Positions 37,801-45,559 of a DNA stretch of 64,000 bases are shown here, piece by piece. The stretch covers positions 1-64,000 of the forward strand of contig JAFXAU010000008.1 in the NCBI GenBank assembly GCA_017516865.1, read 5' to 3'. The DNA comes from Bacteroidales bacterium (GTDB taxonomy: Bacteria; Bacteroidota; Bacteroidia; Bacteroidales; UBA1715). Every line of letters starts with the position of its first letter. Position 1 is the first letter of the stretch. A program made the position numbers and the translations under genes. The notes below the pieces were generated by a model. The model was not told where the DNA came from. It did no database searches and saw nothing but the letters and a program-made list of their open reading frames with translations.

Positions 37801-39951
37801 ATATCCATTAGAAACTGGAATTGTACACACGAACACTTGTCCTTGCGATTCGGTGTAACTTATATTTAATGTAGTAGTTCCTTTTGAGTCAAATTTAGAA
37901 TTGACATAATCTTTCATGTGACCAACACGACTGTCGGCCCACGATTTCATACCTCCTGCTCCATAGCCCCAAGAATCGCCGCCGTTTAACGTACACGTCC
38001 ATTCATCCATCAATGCGGAACGTTCCGCAGACAACTGATTTTCTATATTGTTGACAATAGACTTAAAAATAGAAGATTGGTACACTGTTGCCATCATAGC
38101 ATAAAAACGCTGTACAAACTCCGCTTTAAACTCTTCATTTTCAAGCATATAATTCAACATCGCAACAGATGTTTTTTTCTTATAACCCGATTTATCAAAA
38201 TTGTCCCATGGATTGGTTGATGCCTCACCACCCCACAAGCCATAGCCAAAATCGGCATCGTACCACGGAAACCGGAATTTACCATTTTCCGTACGAGGTC
38301 GCCACATTCTCATATTGTTCGTCGGCCAGTCTGTATTTTGAGAGAACAATTGAGCTATATAGTAGTTAATCATATTATCAACATCAATATAATGATTCTT
38401 CACATATTGATAATTCGCGTCATCGCTCATTGAGTTATTAGCCAAATATGTCATCAATTCACCGAGACGTTTGGTATCGCCTTTTTGTGCACGGAAGTTG
38501 TACGAACTGTCATTACAATACTTCAACAAGTCAATGTCATCGGCATAATCATAATACCCAGCAAAGTAATCTTCGCCAAATCGTTCTCGCATGTTTATCA
38601 AGCCCCAATACTCTCCATTAAGATACATGACAACTGGCTGAAAATCTTGAGTTTCCAAATCAACTTTTCCTCTCAACACTTGTTGAATAGCAGCATCACG
38701 ATACTTGCTTCCCTGCTCCCAGTCATTTCCCGCATTACGCAAGACAAACGATTTATACGTAGAAAGACCATCGTCGCCAAACAGCGGATATGCGATTTCT
38801 CCGTCCTCGTATTTTTTCTTCATCACGATATTCAGCGACTTCATATCGTAGTTCCGCGATACAGCTCCCATGGTACTTGCACCTGCCGAGACACCAAATT
38901 GACGGTTCCCATTCATATCGAAGTATTCAACGAATACCTTTCTCTCCCAATCCTGACGCCAGTTTGCCGTTACATAGCCATCATAGAGTCCATTTACACC
39001 CTGAATATAAATACCAGTATCTTTATTGAAGAAATTATCGAAATCTGTTGAGATAGCAACGACAGGAAGCGAACGAGCATTTATGTTTATAAAATAAGTA
39101 TTCGCCTCAGTCAAACTCGGCACATAATCGTCGTGAAATACTTTTGCCTTAATCACAAAACCATAATCGCGATTTCCTGTATATTTAGATGATGGATAAT
39201 CCAAAGTCGATGGATAGCCATAGTGTTGAACCCCAGTTTTATCCTCCCGATTGTGACCATATTTTTGCGTTACCTTGGTTTCTTTTTTTGCAGTAATTGG
39301 ACCCGAATAGATAGGAGAATTTTCGGTCGGTTCCGAGCCGTCGGTCGTATAACGAATAACCGCACCACTCAAAGTTGTTGACAACGAAACTGTCTGTTCC
39401 TTGTTAAAATAACCACCCTTAATTGAAAAGACCGGCTTCGGAGCCAAACCTTTCACCGTAGTGGATACATTCGCTGCTCCCGGTGTCGGTCGCGAAAGCG
39501 ATGCCCACGCACCCGTTCCATTCACCTGACGACCATACGTATAATCAGTTTCAACATCCACAATGCTTACAGAATCCAAAAGCAACATTGACGACGAATA
39601 CATATATAATTTGTCACCGCTTGTCGACAATTTGAAATTCGTGTGCATAGCCTTACCCGTCACATCCTCTCCATCGCAATAGATAATGACGTATTTACCA
39701 GCGCCAATCGACTGTCCATTTGGCACCTGCCATTTACGTGGCTTGTCTTTGTTATCGGTAATGTAATATCCACTTATATCAACCGACGACGAAGATGTAT
39801 TATACAACTCAATCCAATCTTTATACTTATAAAAATCAGGATCCATTTGAGTTTTTGAATTCGACGGCTGAACTTCGTTGAACTTTACCTGAGAATACGA
39901 AAGCATCGAAAATCCCAGGATACACACAATTTGTAATATAAATGATCTCAT
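28891..39951 (-). CDS. Giant T9SS surface protein: lamin-tail, CotH kinase and 18 Big_2 modules
   Basis: 3686 residues. Signal peptide; lamin-tail domain (~22-165); chitobiase-like sandwich (~170-235; IRYTTDGSEPT); CotH kinase-like domain (~285-640) with NMRERFGEDYF near 450 and PWYDADFGYG near 569; an InlB-type repeat (~715-770; GYVFSAWKNG); three more lamin-tail domains (~780, 937, 1087 onward); cadherin-like and galactose-binding-like sandwiches (~1240-1940); about 18 Ig-like Big_2 modules (~1947-3490); one more Ig-like domain and a T9SS tail (VYPNPTNGPVYV, KGIYYVTIE). CotH homologues phosphorylate extracellular proteins in spores; a similar role here is inference. Otherwise it is probably a long stalk for adhesion or for holding a catalytic head away from the cell. 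Single gene with its own promoter and terminator. Confidence 0.88.
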   Translation of the reverse strand: MRSFILQIVCILGFSMLSYSQVKFNEVQPSNSKTQMDPDFYKYKDWIELYNTSSSSVDISGYYITDNKDKPRKWQVPNGQSIGAGKYVIIYCDGEDVTGKAMHTNFKLSTSGDKLYMYSSSMLLLDSVSIVDVETDYTYGRQVNGTGAWASLSRPTPGAANVSTTVKGLAPKPVFSIKGGYFNKEQTVSLSTTLSGAVIRYTTDGSEPTENSPIYSGPITAKKETKVTQKYGHNREDKTGVQHYGYPSTLDYPSSKYTGNRDYGFVIKAKVFHDDYVPSLTEANTYFININARSLPVVAISTDFDNFFNKDTGIYIQGVNGLYDGYVTANWRQDWERKVFVEYFDMNGNRQFGVSAGASTMGAVSRNYDMKSLNIVMKKKYEDGEIAYPLFGDDGLSTYKSFVLRNAGNDWEQGSKYRDAAIQQVLRGKVDLETQDFQPVVMYLNGEYWGLINMRERFGEDYFAGYYDYADDIDLLKYCNDSSYNFRAQKGDTKRLGELMTYLANNSMSDDANYQYVKNHYIDVDNMINYYIAQLFSQNTDWPTNNMRMWRPRTENGKFRFPWYDADFGYGLWGGEASTNPWDNFDKSGYKKKTSVAMLNYMLENEEFKAEFVQRFYAMMATVYQSSIFKSIVNNIENQLSAERSALMDEWTCTLNGGDSWGYGAGGMKSWADSRVGHMKDYVNSKFDSKGTTTLNISYTESQGQVFVCTIPVSNGYSATHQKSRAIRLTAEPKDGYVFSAWKNGNTTVSTDPEYFVTITNTTSITAVFSNRSTEKNLYVNEFLASNSTDVLSENNKHEDWIEIYNGGSSTIDLAGLYLSDDTTNLEKYKIPYGSMDKTRIPSKGYVLFWADNEPQDGALHLPFKLDRSEGVIILSQKSSSGAMTVIDKIRYSQQNTDVSYGRYPDGNSNLIIFTQTTPNASNTIVSDTYVDGLVINEFMSKNSSTVREETGSYADWFEIYNTTDKDIDLGGLFVTNDLNNLNKYMIPKGEPTKTTVRAGGYYIFWCDKQTAINPNHVDFKLPAEKGDIAIVQLRGSENYVIDQISYSNQGDDIAYGRYPNPQSEFRYLLTPTPNAQNANTASVHEVSGVTINEVLAVNTSIVADETGAYSDYIEFYNGTNSAIDLGGLFVSDSLGYSLRYRIPTTNSALTTVQAGKWITFWADGKPELGANHLDFSLSGSAGEDVVLSQINANGEIEIIDQVSFDVQTENVSYGRYPELADNWEEMSPTYKAKNQSVNSSVALKTLTASIGEITPSVSTSVLAYECALPAGTTQVPTISATTVHERASVTITQATSLSEQAIVKVISANGYNSETYTVSFKIAASSDATLATLELGGGELSPAFSPTVYQYVARLYTTYVPYLTAIATDPNAMVDIDYAETLAEATVVTVTAENGSTKQYEITYTAASSQNIVTEWSDDFTTGIGNVSTNNDIHKVSWETITTTTGMGPGQVTTKEYKLGVALDEKGTEQEYGYVEYHLPTGYVLDGSSALNVSLDIVGVANGKTLNGVTVDNEYFPFNVALVDVYGNVSDYITPAETINSSTTGTTTLNFATASYITKTAIVAVRFGLYGPGDTRKARKKAAYIDNLVIGPRVATGQQTVVTLSDNADLQSISLNGGLSLAFNKDVHSYTVTLPAGTETIPTVSAVASDDAAYLEVTQASSLDGTAYVKVISQDLTNVNEYEIQYVVTPSVIDGYTDYVVRPAVKGWSESSDLYALHYNGGDMQVAYSRTGAGSDAITYNLVDEDYKILDLSSNPYASVTLKTTVPTSLYVELFDANGKTTASSVAAAQCSAGHEYTTYTFDFTGKFANANSSEIYGMKLYFDKGSSASASGTITIDELRFGTDVEITINAAPVWAEIPEQTIQQGGSFININLTNFASDDVTESSALAYELVNPSEYLNVTITSGVLSVTAKDDEWIGSDIVKVRATDSEGASSIVSITFAVEELKVPLTSVSFSQSKVYVSENATVNLASYLSLVPSNATIESYDWSVSDVQSASVNGVGVLTNKLAYGTEDVIITVVVTDKSGNLYTKTIEATLTGCPTEVALVSTDANLNLFYGEKAQMSYSLTPSNACVKSVTYSSSDKSVATVSETGEVTALTTKGYSDITISVNDGFSVKTAVCRVNVSKDCSGDITLSLNKSSLALVKGQYEQLIATITPNDECTENNVVTWTSSNTQVATVSNGIVNAVGVGPVTITATTTGNGVTEATCTVNVSSDCNSGAVEVVMSETEKTIYKTSTLKLTAEITTNNPCDEEILWSSSDETVATVEDGQITPLKYGTTVIRATARQNADSYAECNLTVAEKEVTDISVTPQAKMMYVGSTQTMTAAITPDDADDKKITWSSSDLTKATISDKGVVTALASGNVTITATAASGVSDYYTLQILDIEITNIVLNIEEVTLTIGDKQQVTVSFEPENATNTELTWSSLDETKATVTADGLIEAVGEGTTTIIVSTKNNVTKVITVNVESEVVAVSSIDVTPASLSMKIGDTQTLTAVVNPDNATNKTLTWSSSNPQVATVSNGVVKAVGQGSAVITVSSANEVTEDVNVTVDYQAITSVTFSESSVALAINQSADLLKLLVLNPTSVTTQSIVWSVSGTGATVDQDGDITNNLMYGTQTVIVTAEVTDMYGTKKTATIPVVLTGCTTRISSISVDNESIEITKTGSAQVNVSITPINACTEYTLFESSNAACATVTKTGKISPVAEGNTIITVTVSDGYSTFQKMVRVSVIKDIIPVSSVTFNQTSAVKYIGDNFQISATVSPDDATTQTLTWTTSDRTKATVDDNGNVTILAAGTVTISATANNGVAASCVITAKPVEVEKIVLNYSELSLLVNGQEDLVATITPSNATDKTITWASSNEAVAVVVNGRITAKKVGTTEITATTVNAKTATCVLTVNHIEPTSITLSPVNCTLEIDETKEISATLAPANVTDTVLTWTSKDENVATVNRGVIKAIAAGSTIVEVVTGNGLKKTVSVTVNPMLATSISLNTTTATLLENEQQQLVATILPEKTTDKSVEWSSTDPSIVSVDVNGKITAKSIGEATIIATTSNGKTASCVVNVTRNVIAVSKVTIEPSSMVLHINENSSLSAVITPTNATNKSLVWASSLTSVATVDQYGNVTANGVGTTTITATSATNNIYGTCIVTVREIEVETITMSNVSLAVGESQTIPVQISPSNATDKTLTWSVGDASIATINENTGKITGVAEGTTTVTARASNGVKSTAQVTVQATAIPVKYIYTNSVTQVEIGDVVDLASLIVFVPENATNKSMKFEITKQTPDYGAPAVVVLNNGMLTAVAAGKATISATALSSNSSTSINIVVSPILATSVSLNKTAMELVIDSQESLTATVNPDNASCKTVTWTSSNPSVAYVSQNGVVYAQSVGTAMITATANDNSNKSAWCEVTVIDNPITKIIPSVSNLSMKKGDIVTVQLTIEPADASTDGITWKSSDPSIVSVENGKLTALGDGQALIRATASSGVYCEISCIVSSQNAPIQIMPIPEQVVNLNDGETLVSIDLNDYFVDESDELLWSIDQGGDNIKAQVTSAGIVTFLIVDSTWSGTQEMTVYAKNSAGLQTSAKVSFTIIGKGQGGGGDAIETIDIRNLAVYPNPTNGPVYVTFETESAENCTVEIYSTTGKKVVSESVFVDGEYSYFFDLSEYDKGIYYVTIETKNGRKTTRIVLK

Positions 39952-40054
39952 TTACTTTGTTTTATTTAAAAGACAAAAAAGAACGAAAAAACCCTAAATA
40001 AAATCCATCAAGACCTAAAAATGAAAAAAAATTAGGGCATTTCTTTCAAGGAAA

Positions 40055-40083
40055 CAAAAATATAAAAATATTCATTCCACAAA
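40055..40083 (-). promoter_or_regulatory. Putative promoter of the CotH/Big_2 giant gene
   Basis: Minus strand TTTG (40080-40083), 17 bases, TATTTTTG (40055-40062). Leader about 100 bases to the start at 39951. This 253-base gap also carries the divergent GH5 promoter. Confidence 0.55.
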
Positions 40084-40136
40084 GCCGTTTTTTTCTAAAA
40101 TTTACCAAACAGAAAATAAAAGTCTCAAAACAAATC

Positions 40137-40163
40137 TTGTTTCATTTTTCTTTCCTATATTTG
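40137..40163 (+). promoter_or_regulatory. Putative promoter of the GH5-GH5-GPH operon
   Basis: TTG (40137-40139), 16 bases, TATATTTG (40156-40163), 41 bases before the start codon. Confidence 0.5.
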
Positions 40164-40204
40164 CAAGGTTAAGAGGTTTTTCAAAAAAATTAAAATTCGT
40201 AATT

Positions 40205-42637
40205 ATGAAACATTACAAAACTCTTTATTTACTTATAGTTAGTGTAGTTTTTACACTTTCGTCGTATGCACAAAATGAAATGCATAATTTTATAAATCAC
40301 CGTGGTCAGGATTTATTTCTCAGTGGAATAAACGTAGCATGGATGAGTTATGGTAACGATTTAACCGCTTTCGACAGCAAAAAATGGGAAGCGATATGCG
40401 ACGATGTAGTTGAAGCAGGAGGAAACTCCCTACGTTGGTGGATTCACGTGGACGGACGTTCTACACCAACTTACGACGCTGAAAATGACACTGTTATCGG
40501 CATCAGCGAAAAAGCTCTTGACAATCTTGCTCTTGCTATGGACATTGCTGCCGCCAAAGGCGTAGTCGTTAGTTTGTGTTTGTGGGCTCACGGAATGCTC
40601 TGCATTGACGACGGCGACGGAGGTACAATCCAAGCAAAAAACCGTATTCGCAGAAATCAATTGCTTTTAACCGACTCGGTTGCAACGCAACGTTACATTG
40701 ATAACGCTCTAATTCCTATGGTCACTCGCCTGAAAAACCACACGGCTATTCTTTGTTGGGAAATCTTCAACGAACCCGAAGGAATGACGGAATTTGCACA
40801 TTGGAGCAACTTTGTTCACGTTGACATCAGTGACATTCAACGATTTGTAAACATGTGCGCCGGCGCCATACACAGAACCGACCCAAAAGCAAAAGTTTCT
40901 AACGGTACATGGAGACTCGCCTACGTTTCGGACTATAATGGTGGTACAAATTTTTACACCGATTCTGCATTATTTGCAAACGGTAAAGATAAAGACGGAT
41001 ACCTTGACTTTTACATGTTCCACTACTACCCTAACGAAGTCGGTTCAGACGGTTCGCCGTTTCACAAAGATTTTTCTACTTTCAACTTGGAGAAAAATAC
41101 TATCATCGGTGAATTTCCGGCTTATGGAATTGTCAAAAAACCAGGAAATACGTTTATTCCTCGTAAACAACTTACGACTACAAATGCAATGCTATGGCTT
41201 TACAACAACGGATACTCCGGAGGCTGGGGTTGGACGTACACCGCCCACGATGGTAACGGAGGACTCGACGACATGCGCGAAGCACTTGACACATTACGTA
41301 AATTATATCCCGAGCACATCATAGTAAAACACGATCCTGAATTCAATTACATTCCTCGTATTACGGCAACTATGCCTGACACCGTTTTATTCAAAAATTC
41401 AGCAACGGTTTCAAATTACTTGAATGCTAACAATTTCTTCGAAGATGATGAAAACGATGTCTTGACTTATAGCCTATCATTCACAGGAGAAATAACAGCA
41501 GAATTGTCGGAAGACGGATACGTCAACTTTACACCGATAGCAGACAAAACTGGCTACGGAGATATTACAATAACAGCGACCGACAAGGGTGGAAAAAGTC
41601 TTTCGCAATCATTCTCCATTTTAATTCGCGAAGAGGTTAACTCTTCTGACAACAAATTATTGAACGCTTTTGTAACATATTCCAGTTTGGAAGACGAAGC
41701 TTACAAGCAGTATTATGCAAACGACGGTGACTACAACACGCGTTGGAGTTCTAAATACAACGACGATGAATTTATTTGCTTTGACATGTTGAAAGAAGAG
41801 GAAATCCGCCGCATTGTACTTTATTGGGAATGGAACGAAGATGAGAAAAAAGGCGCTTACGCTCAGGCTTACACAATTGAGGTTTCTTCTGACAACAAAA
41901 ATTGGGAAACGGTTTTCACCGTAAAACAAGGGCAAATTATTAAAAGTAACATCGTTCTCCGCAAAGACGACGAAGAACCAATAAAATGTCGATATGTAAA
42001 GATTCACTTTACCGAACGTGCCACTAGTTGGGGATATTCGCTTACGGAGGTTGAGGCATACGATTTCGACGACCATGCAAACAATGCTTCAAAAATAACG
42101 ATTTCAACACGTACACGCTATCAGGCAGCCGAAGCAAATCAAGAATTTTATTATCAAATTCTGCGTTCGTTCTTTGTTGATGAGAACAATGATATCTTAA
42201 CAATTTCTGCATCTCCGCTTCCTGACTGGCTTATGTTCGACCAACTGACATGTGCTTTTTCAGGACTACCTTCTCCGAAAGATACGGGAGAATATTTGGT
42301 AACTGTAAAAGCGGAAGATTACTTTGGCATAAATAAAAGTTACGACTTAAGAATAAAGGTATGGCCGTCGCAAACTGGTATAGAAACTATCGACAATATT
42401 TCGAGCATTTTCCCGAATCCATGTAAAAACGACTACGTTACAGTATCAATTGGAAATTACAGCGGAAATGTAAGTATTTCGTTCTGCGACCTTTACGGAA
42501 AAATTCTTACCGAGAATACTATTCAAAGTTGCAACGGTGCGGCAATCTGCAATGTGGCAAATCTTCCGAAAGGATTGTACATAGTAAAGATTTCGGCTAA
42601 CAACAGTGTTTATTATCAAAAACTTATTATTGAATAA
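40205..42637 (+). CDS. GH5-family endo-mannanase/glucanase with F5/8C domain and T9SS tail
   Basis: 810 residues, signal peptide ending near SYAQ. Residues ~25-385 are a GH5-like barrel with acid/base Glu190 (WEIFNEPEG) and nucleophile Glu303 (IIGEFPAYG), and conserved FHYYPNEVG. Overall pattern fits beta-mannanase-type GH5 enzymes. Next come a cadherin/Ig-like module (~390-480), an F5/8 type C (CBM32-like) domain (~485-625; YYANDGDYNTRWSSKYNDDE), another Ig-like putative module (~640-725), and a T9SS tail (IFPNPCKNDYVTV, GLYIVKI). Secreted, probably surface-bound, cutting mannan or a related beta-glycan. First of three genes joined by one-base overlaps. Confidence 0.88.
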   Translation: MKHYKTLYLLIVSVVFTLSSYAQNEMHNFINHRGQDLFLSGINVAWMSYGNDLTAFDSKKWEAICDDVVEAGGNSLRWWIHVDGRSTPTYDAENDTVIGISEKALDNLALAMDIAAAKGVVVSLCLWAHGMLCIDDGDGGTIQAKNRIRRNQLLLTDSVATQRYIDNALIPMVTRLKNHTAILCWEIFNEPEGMTEFAHWSNFVHVDISDIQRFVNMCAGAIHRTDPKAKVSNGTWRLAYVSDYNGGTNFYTDSALFANGKDKDGYLDFYMFHYYPNEVGSDGSPFHKDFSTFNLEKNTIIGEFPAYGIVKKPGNTFIPRKQLTTTNAMLWLYNNGYSGGWGWTYTAHDGNGGLDDMREALDTLRKLYPEHIIVKHDPEFNYIPRITATMPDTVLFKNSATVSNYLNANNFFEDDENDVLTYSLSFTGEITAELSEDGYVNFTPIADKTGYGDITITATDKGGKSLSQSFSILIREEVNSSDNKLLNAFVTYSSLEDEAYKQYYANDGDYNTRWSSKYNDDEFICFDMLKEEEIRRIVLYWEWNEDEKKGAYAQAYTIEVSSDNKNWETVFTVKQGQIIKSNIVLRKDDEEPIKCRYVKIHFTERATSWGYSLTEVEAYDFDDHANNASKITISTRTRYQAAEANQEFYYQILRSFFVDENNDILTISASPLPDWLMFDQLTCAFSGLPSPKDTGEYLVTVKAEDYFGINKSYDLRIKVWPSQTGIETIDNISSIFPNPCKNDYVTVSIGNYSGNVSISFCDLYGKILTENTIQSCNGAAICNVANLPKGLYIVKISANNSVYYQKLIIE

Positions 42638-43701
42638 TGCGAAAGACACTGCTCTTTTTTTTCTCGTTAGTTCTTTCCCTATCGATTAACGCACAACGGA
42701 TTTCCATCCAAGGAAATTCGTTTGTCTGCAATGGGGAAAAAATATTTTTTGTTGGAACCAACACGCCGTGGGACAATTGGAACGATTTCGGAGGAAATTT
42801 CAATCCTCAATTTTGGGCTGACGAGTTTGCAAAACTTGAAAAAAACGGCATCAATAGCAGCAGAATATGGATTAGTTGCGACGCCGCAGGTCAACCTTTT
42901 GTTGATGTCGAAGGTGTTACACATCCTGCCACGCAACAATTTTGGGACAATCTCGACTATTTGATGAATTTGGCGACAAAACATAAAATCTATGTCATCG
43001 CCACCATATCGTCGTTCGATAATCTTGACGAGACAAAACCTGCCTCAAAAAATTGGATGGCGCTGCTGAACTGTACCCAAAAACTCCAACAATACTGCGA
43101 CACGTTCCTCAAACCTTTGATAGAACGATACAAGGACAATCCATATTTTTTTGCAATCGACATCTGCAACGAACCAGAATGGATGCACGAACATAAAAAA
43201 TACGGCAAAATGGAATGGGATTTTATGCAGATGTTCGTGGGAATGTGCGCGGCGGCAATCCACTCCTATAACACACAAGTGCTTGTAACTGTGGGCAGTG
43301 CGTCGGTTAAATGGAGTTGCGACAAATTTGAAGGCAACAAGTGGAGCGACGCGATTTTACAAGATATTACAATGAATCCCCTCGCCTATCTCGATTTTTG
43401 GCAGATACATTATTATGAATGGACAAACCAATTCGGTAATCCGTTCCACGAAACGCCCGAACATTGGGGACTGGACGACAAGCCGTGCATTATAGGCGAA
43501 ACGCCTGCAAACAATAAAATCTACGGATTCCCAATCTCTTACGACGAAATCTATTCGCTCCCCTATTCGCTCGGCTACGACGGCGTGTATCCGTGGACAT
43601 CGAACGGAGCAGGAACGGGAGATTTCGGAACACTCAAGAATTTTGGAGATGCGGCAAAAAGAATGTCTCAACAAGTAAATAACTCTAAATCTAAGAAATA
43701 A
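42637..43701 (+). CDS. GH5-family glycoside hydrolase, single domain
   Basis: 354 residues, signal peptide ending near NAQR. A single GH5-like barrel with acid/base Glu179 (IDICNEPEW) and nucleophile Glu288 (CIIGETPAN), plus FWQIHYYEW on the strand between them. No sorting tail or lipobox, so likely periplasmic; it may process oligosaccharides released by the larger GH5 enzyme. Its ATG overlaps the previous stop (TAATG at 42635-42639), and its own stop overlaps the transporter start the same way. Substrate (mannan-type or glucan-type) inferred from family and context. Confidence 0.88.
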   Translation: MRKTLLFFFSLVLSLSINAQRISIQGNSFVCNGEKIFFVGTNTPWDNWNDFGGNFNPQFWADEFAKLEKNGINSSRIWISCDAAGQPFVDVEGVTHPATQQFWDNLDYLMNLATKHKIYVIATISSFDNLDETKPASKNWMALLNCTQKLQQYCDTFLKPLIERYKDNPYFFAIDICNEPEWMHEHKKYGKMEWDFMQMFVGMCAAAIHSYNTQVLVTVGSASVKWSCDKFEGNKWSDAILQDITMNPLAYLDFWQIHYYEWTNQFGNPFHETPEHWGLDDKPCIIGETPANNKIYGFPISYDEIYSLPYSLGYDGVYPWTSNGAGTGDFGTLKNFGDAAKRMSQQVNNSKSKK

Positions 43702-45392
43702 TGGAATTAAACGACGGTAAACTTTCATTCAGAGAAAAATTCTGCTACGGATTCGGCGACTTGGCTTCGTGTCTGTACTGGCAAACATTTATGTTGTACT
43801 TCACGTACTTCTACACCGACGTATTCTTGCTTCCAGCGAGCATTGCAGCCACAATGTTCCTCATAACCCGAATCTTCGACGGCGTGAACGACCCTGTAAT
43901 GGGTATGATTGCCGACAGAACTGAAACGAAATGGGGAAAATTCCGTCCGTATCTACTCTGGTTCTGCATTCCGCTCGCCATTGCAGGATTTCTCACATTC
44001 ACCACGCCAAACTTTGGCCTGACGGGAAAAACCATCTGGGCGTACATCACGTTCTTCCTTGTGATGATTATCTACACAATCATCAACATTCCTTATACTT
44101 CGCTGCTTGGCGTGATTTCGCCGAACTCCAACGAACGTACGAGCGTGTCGTCAATCAAGTTCATTTTTGCATTTGCCGCAGGAATCATTATTTCTGCCAC
44201 ATTGTTGCCTGCGACGCAGAAACTGGGCGAAAACGACGAATCAATCATTCGTGCCGAAGTTGTTGACAAAACACTCACCATCAACGAACAAGATTCGCAA
44301 GGATTTGCAAATCTCACGCTTGACAATGGTCAAACCACCAAAATTATTGACGTAACCATTTTCAACAAAGAAGACAACTATGACAACGATACGCTTTACA
44401 CCACGCCTACGGGCATGGTCGTAAAACTCAAGGAAGGATTTGGCACAAAATCCATCGCACTTGATGAAGTTTTTGCCGAAGAATCACCGATTTCTATTTC
44501 AAAAATATCGGTTCCAGCCAAAGGTTGGTCGCGGTTCTTTATGATTGTCGGCGTGTTTGCGGTGCTGTTTTTCTTCATCACGTTCAAAGGCACGAAAGAA
44601 CGCGTTCACCCGCCTAAAAATGTTGCAAAGAATTCCGTTGGCAAGGATTTGAAAGAACTGTTCACCAACAAACCATGGCTGATTTTGGTATTCGCCACAC
44701 TTACATTCATTCTTTACACAGCTACAAAAAGTAGCGTGACAGTGCATTACTTCAAATATATTGTTCAAAATCAAACACTTACACTTCCGTTTATGGGCGA
44801 ACAAACGTATGACTACAACACGCTCGTTTCGATTTACAACGTCATCGGACAACTTTCGTCGTTGCTTGGCGTGCTTATCGTAAGTTGGCTTGCAGCGAAA
44901 TTCGGAAAACAGAAAGTGTTTGTCGCATTCTTCGTGATTTCAATAATATCAACGGCTTCGGTGTTCTTTTTAGACGCAAGTCAATTGTTCTTATTGTATT
45001 TCTGCCAATTCTTAGGTTCGGTAACCGGCGGTCCGCTAAGCGTGCTTTTGTGGGCTATGTACGCCGACATTGCCGACTATTCGGAGTTGAAGAACGGTCA
45101 GCGTGCCACAGGATTGATTTTCTCGGCATCAACCATGTCGCAGAAAATTGGTTGGGCAGTTGGCGCATACATCGCACTTACGTTGATGGCATCGGTAGGA
45201 TTCTCGCCAAACGAAGTACAGACGGCAGAGTCAACACGCGGTTTGCTGATGATGTTCACGATCATCCCTTCTATTCTTGGCGTGATTTCCATCATCATTT
45301 TTTTCTTCTACCCTCTTTCAGACAAGGTTGTTGCCGAAAATGAAAAAATATTGAAGGAAAGACGAGCAAAAGAAAACGAGACGGAAGAATAA
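43701..45392 (+). CDS. GPH-type sugar:cation symporter with an inserted extracytoplasmic domain
   Basis: 563 residues, 12 membrane spans. GPH-family motifs: FGDLASCLYWQTFMLYFTYF, RIFDGVNDPVMGMIADRTET, and in the second half FLGSVTGGPLSVLLWAMYAD and GQRATGLIFS. It takes up oligosaccharides with H+ or Na+. Members are normally about 450-480 residues. Here ~90 hydrophilic residues (~180-272) are inserted after span 5, rich in Asp, Thr and Val and strand-like (TLTINEQDSQGFANLTLDNG). They would face the periplasm. The gene is last in the GH5 operon, so it probably imports the products. Confidence 0.85.
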   Translation: MELNDGKLSFREKFCYGFGDLASCLYWQTFMLYFTYFYTDVFLLPASIAATMFLITRIFDGVNDPVMGMIADRTETKWGKFRPYLLWFCIPLAIAGFLTFTTPNFGLTGKTIWAYITFFLVMIIYTIINIPYTSLLGVISPNSNERTSVSSIKFIFAFAAGIIISATLLPATQKLGENDESIIRAEVVDKTLTINEQDSQGFANLTLDNGQTTKIIDVTIFNKEDNYDNDTLYTTPTGMVVKLKEGFGTKSIALDEVFAEESPISISKISVPAKGWSRFFMIVGVFAVLFFFITFKGTKERVHPPKNVAKNSVGKDLKELFTNKPWLILVFATLTFILYTATKSSVTVHYFKYIVQNQTLTLPFMGEQTYDYNTLVSIYNVIGQLSSLLGVLIVSWLAAKFGKQKVFVAFFVISIISTASVFFLDASQLFLLYFCQFLGSVTGGPLSVLLWAMYADIADYSELKNGQRATGLIFSASTMSQKIGWAVGAYIALTLMASVGFSPNEVQTAESTRGLLMMFTIIPSILGVISIIIFFFYPLSDKVVAENEKILKERRAKENETEE

Positions 45393-45480
45393 AGTTTCCA
45401 TCTCAACTTTTTATAAATATTCGATTTCATAGGGGAAGCATTACGAGACCAGCAAACACAAGGTCAAGTATTCTGAAAAC

Positions 45481-45513
45481 AAAGAAGGAAACGACCACAT
45501 CGTTTCCTTCTTT
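45481..45513. terminator. Bidirectional terminator between the GPH transporter and glyA
   Basis: A 14-bp perfect stem (AAAGAAGGAAACGA at 45481-45494 with its complement at 45500-45513), 5-base loop. T-rich sequence lies on both sides, suiting the two convergent genes. Confidence 0.8.
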
Positions 45514-45559
45514 ATTATAAACTTGTACGTTAGTCTATCGAATAACGAAGTGAAAATTC

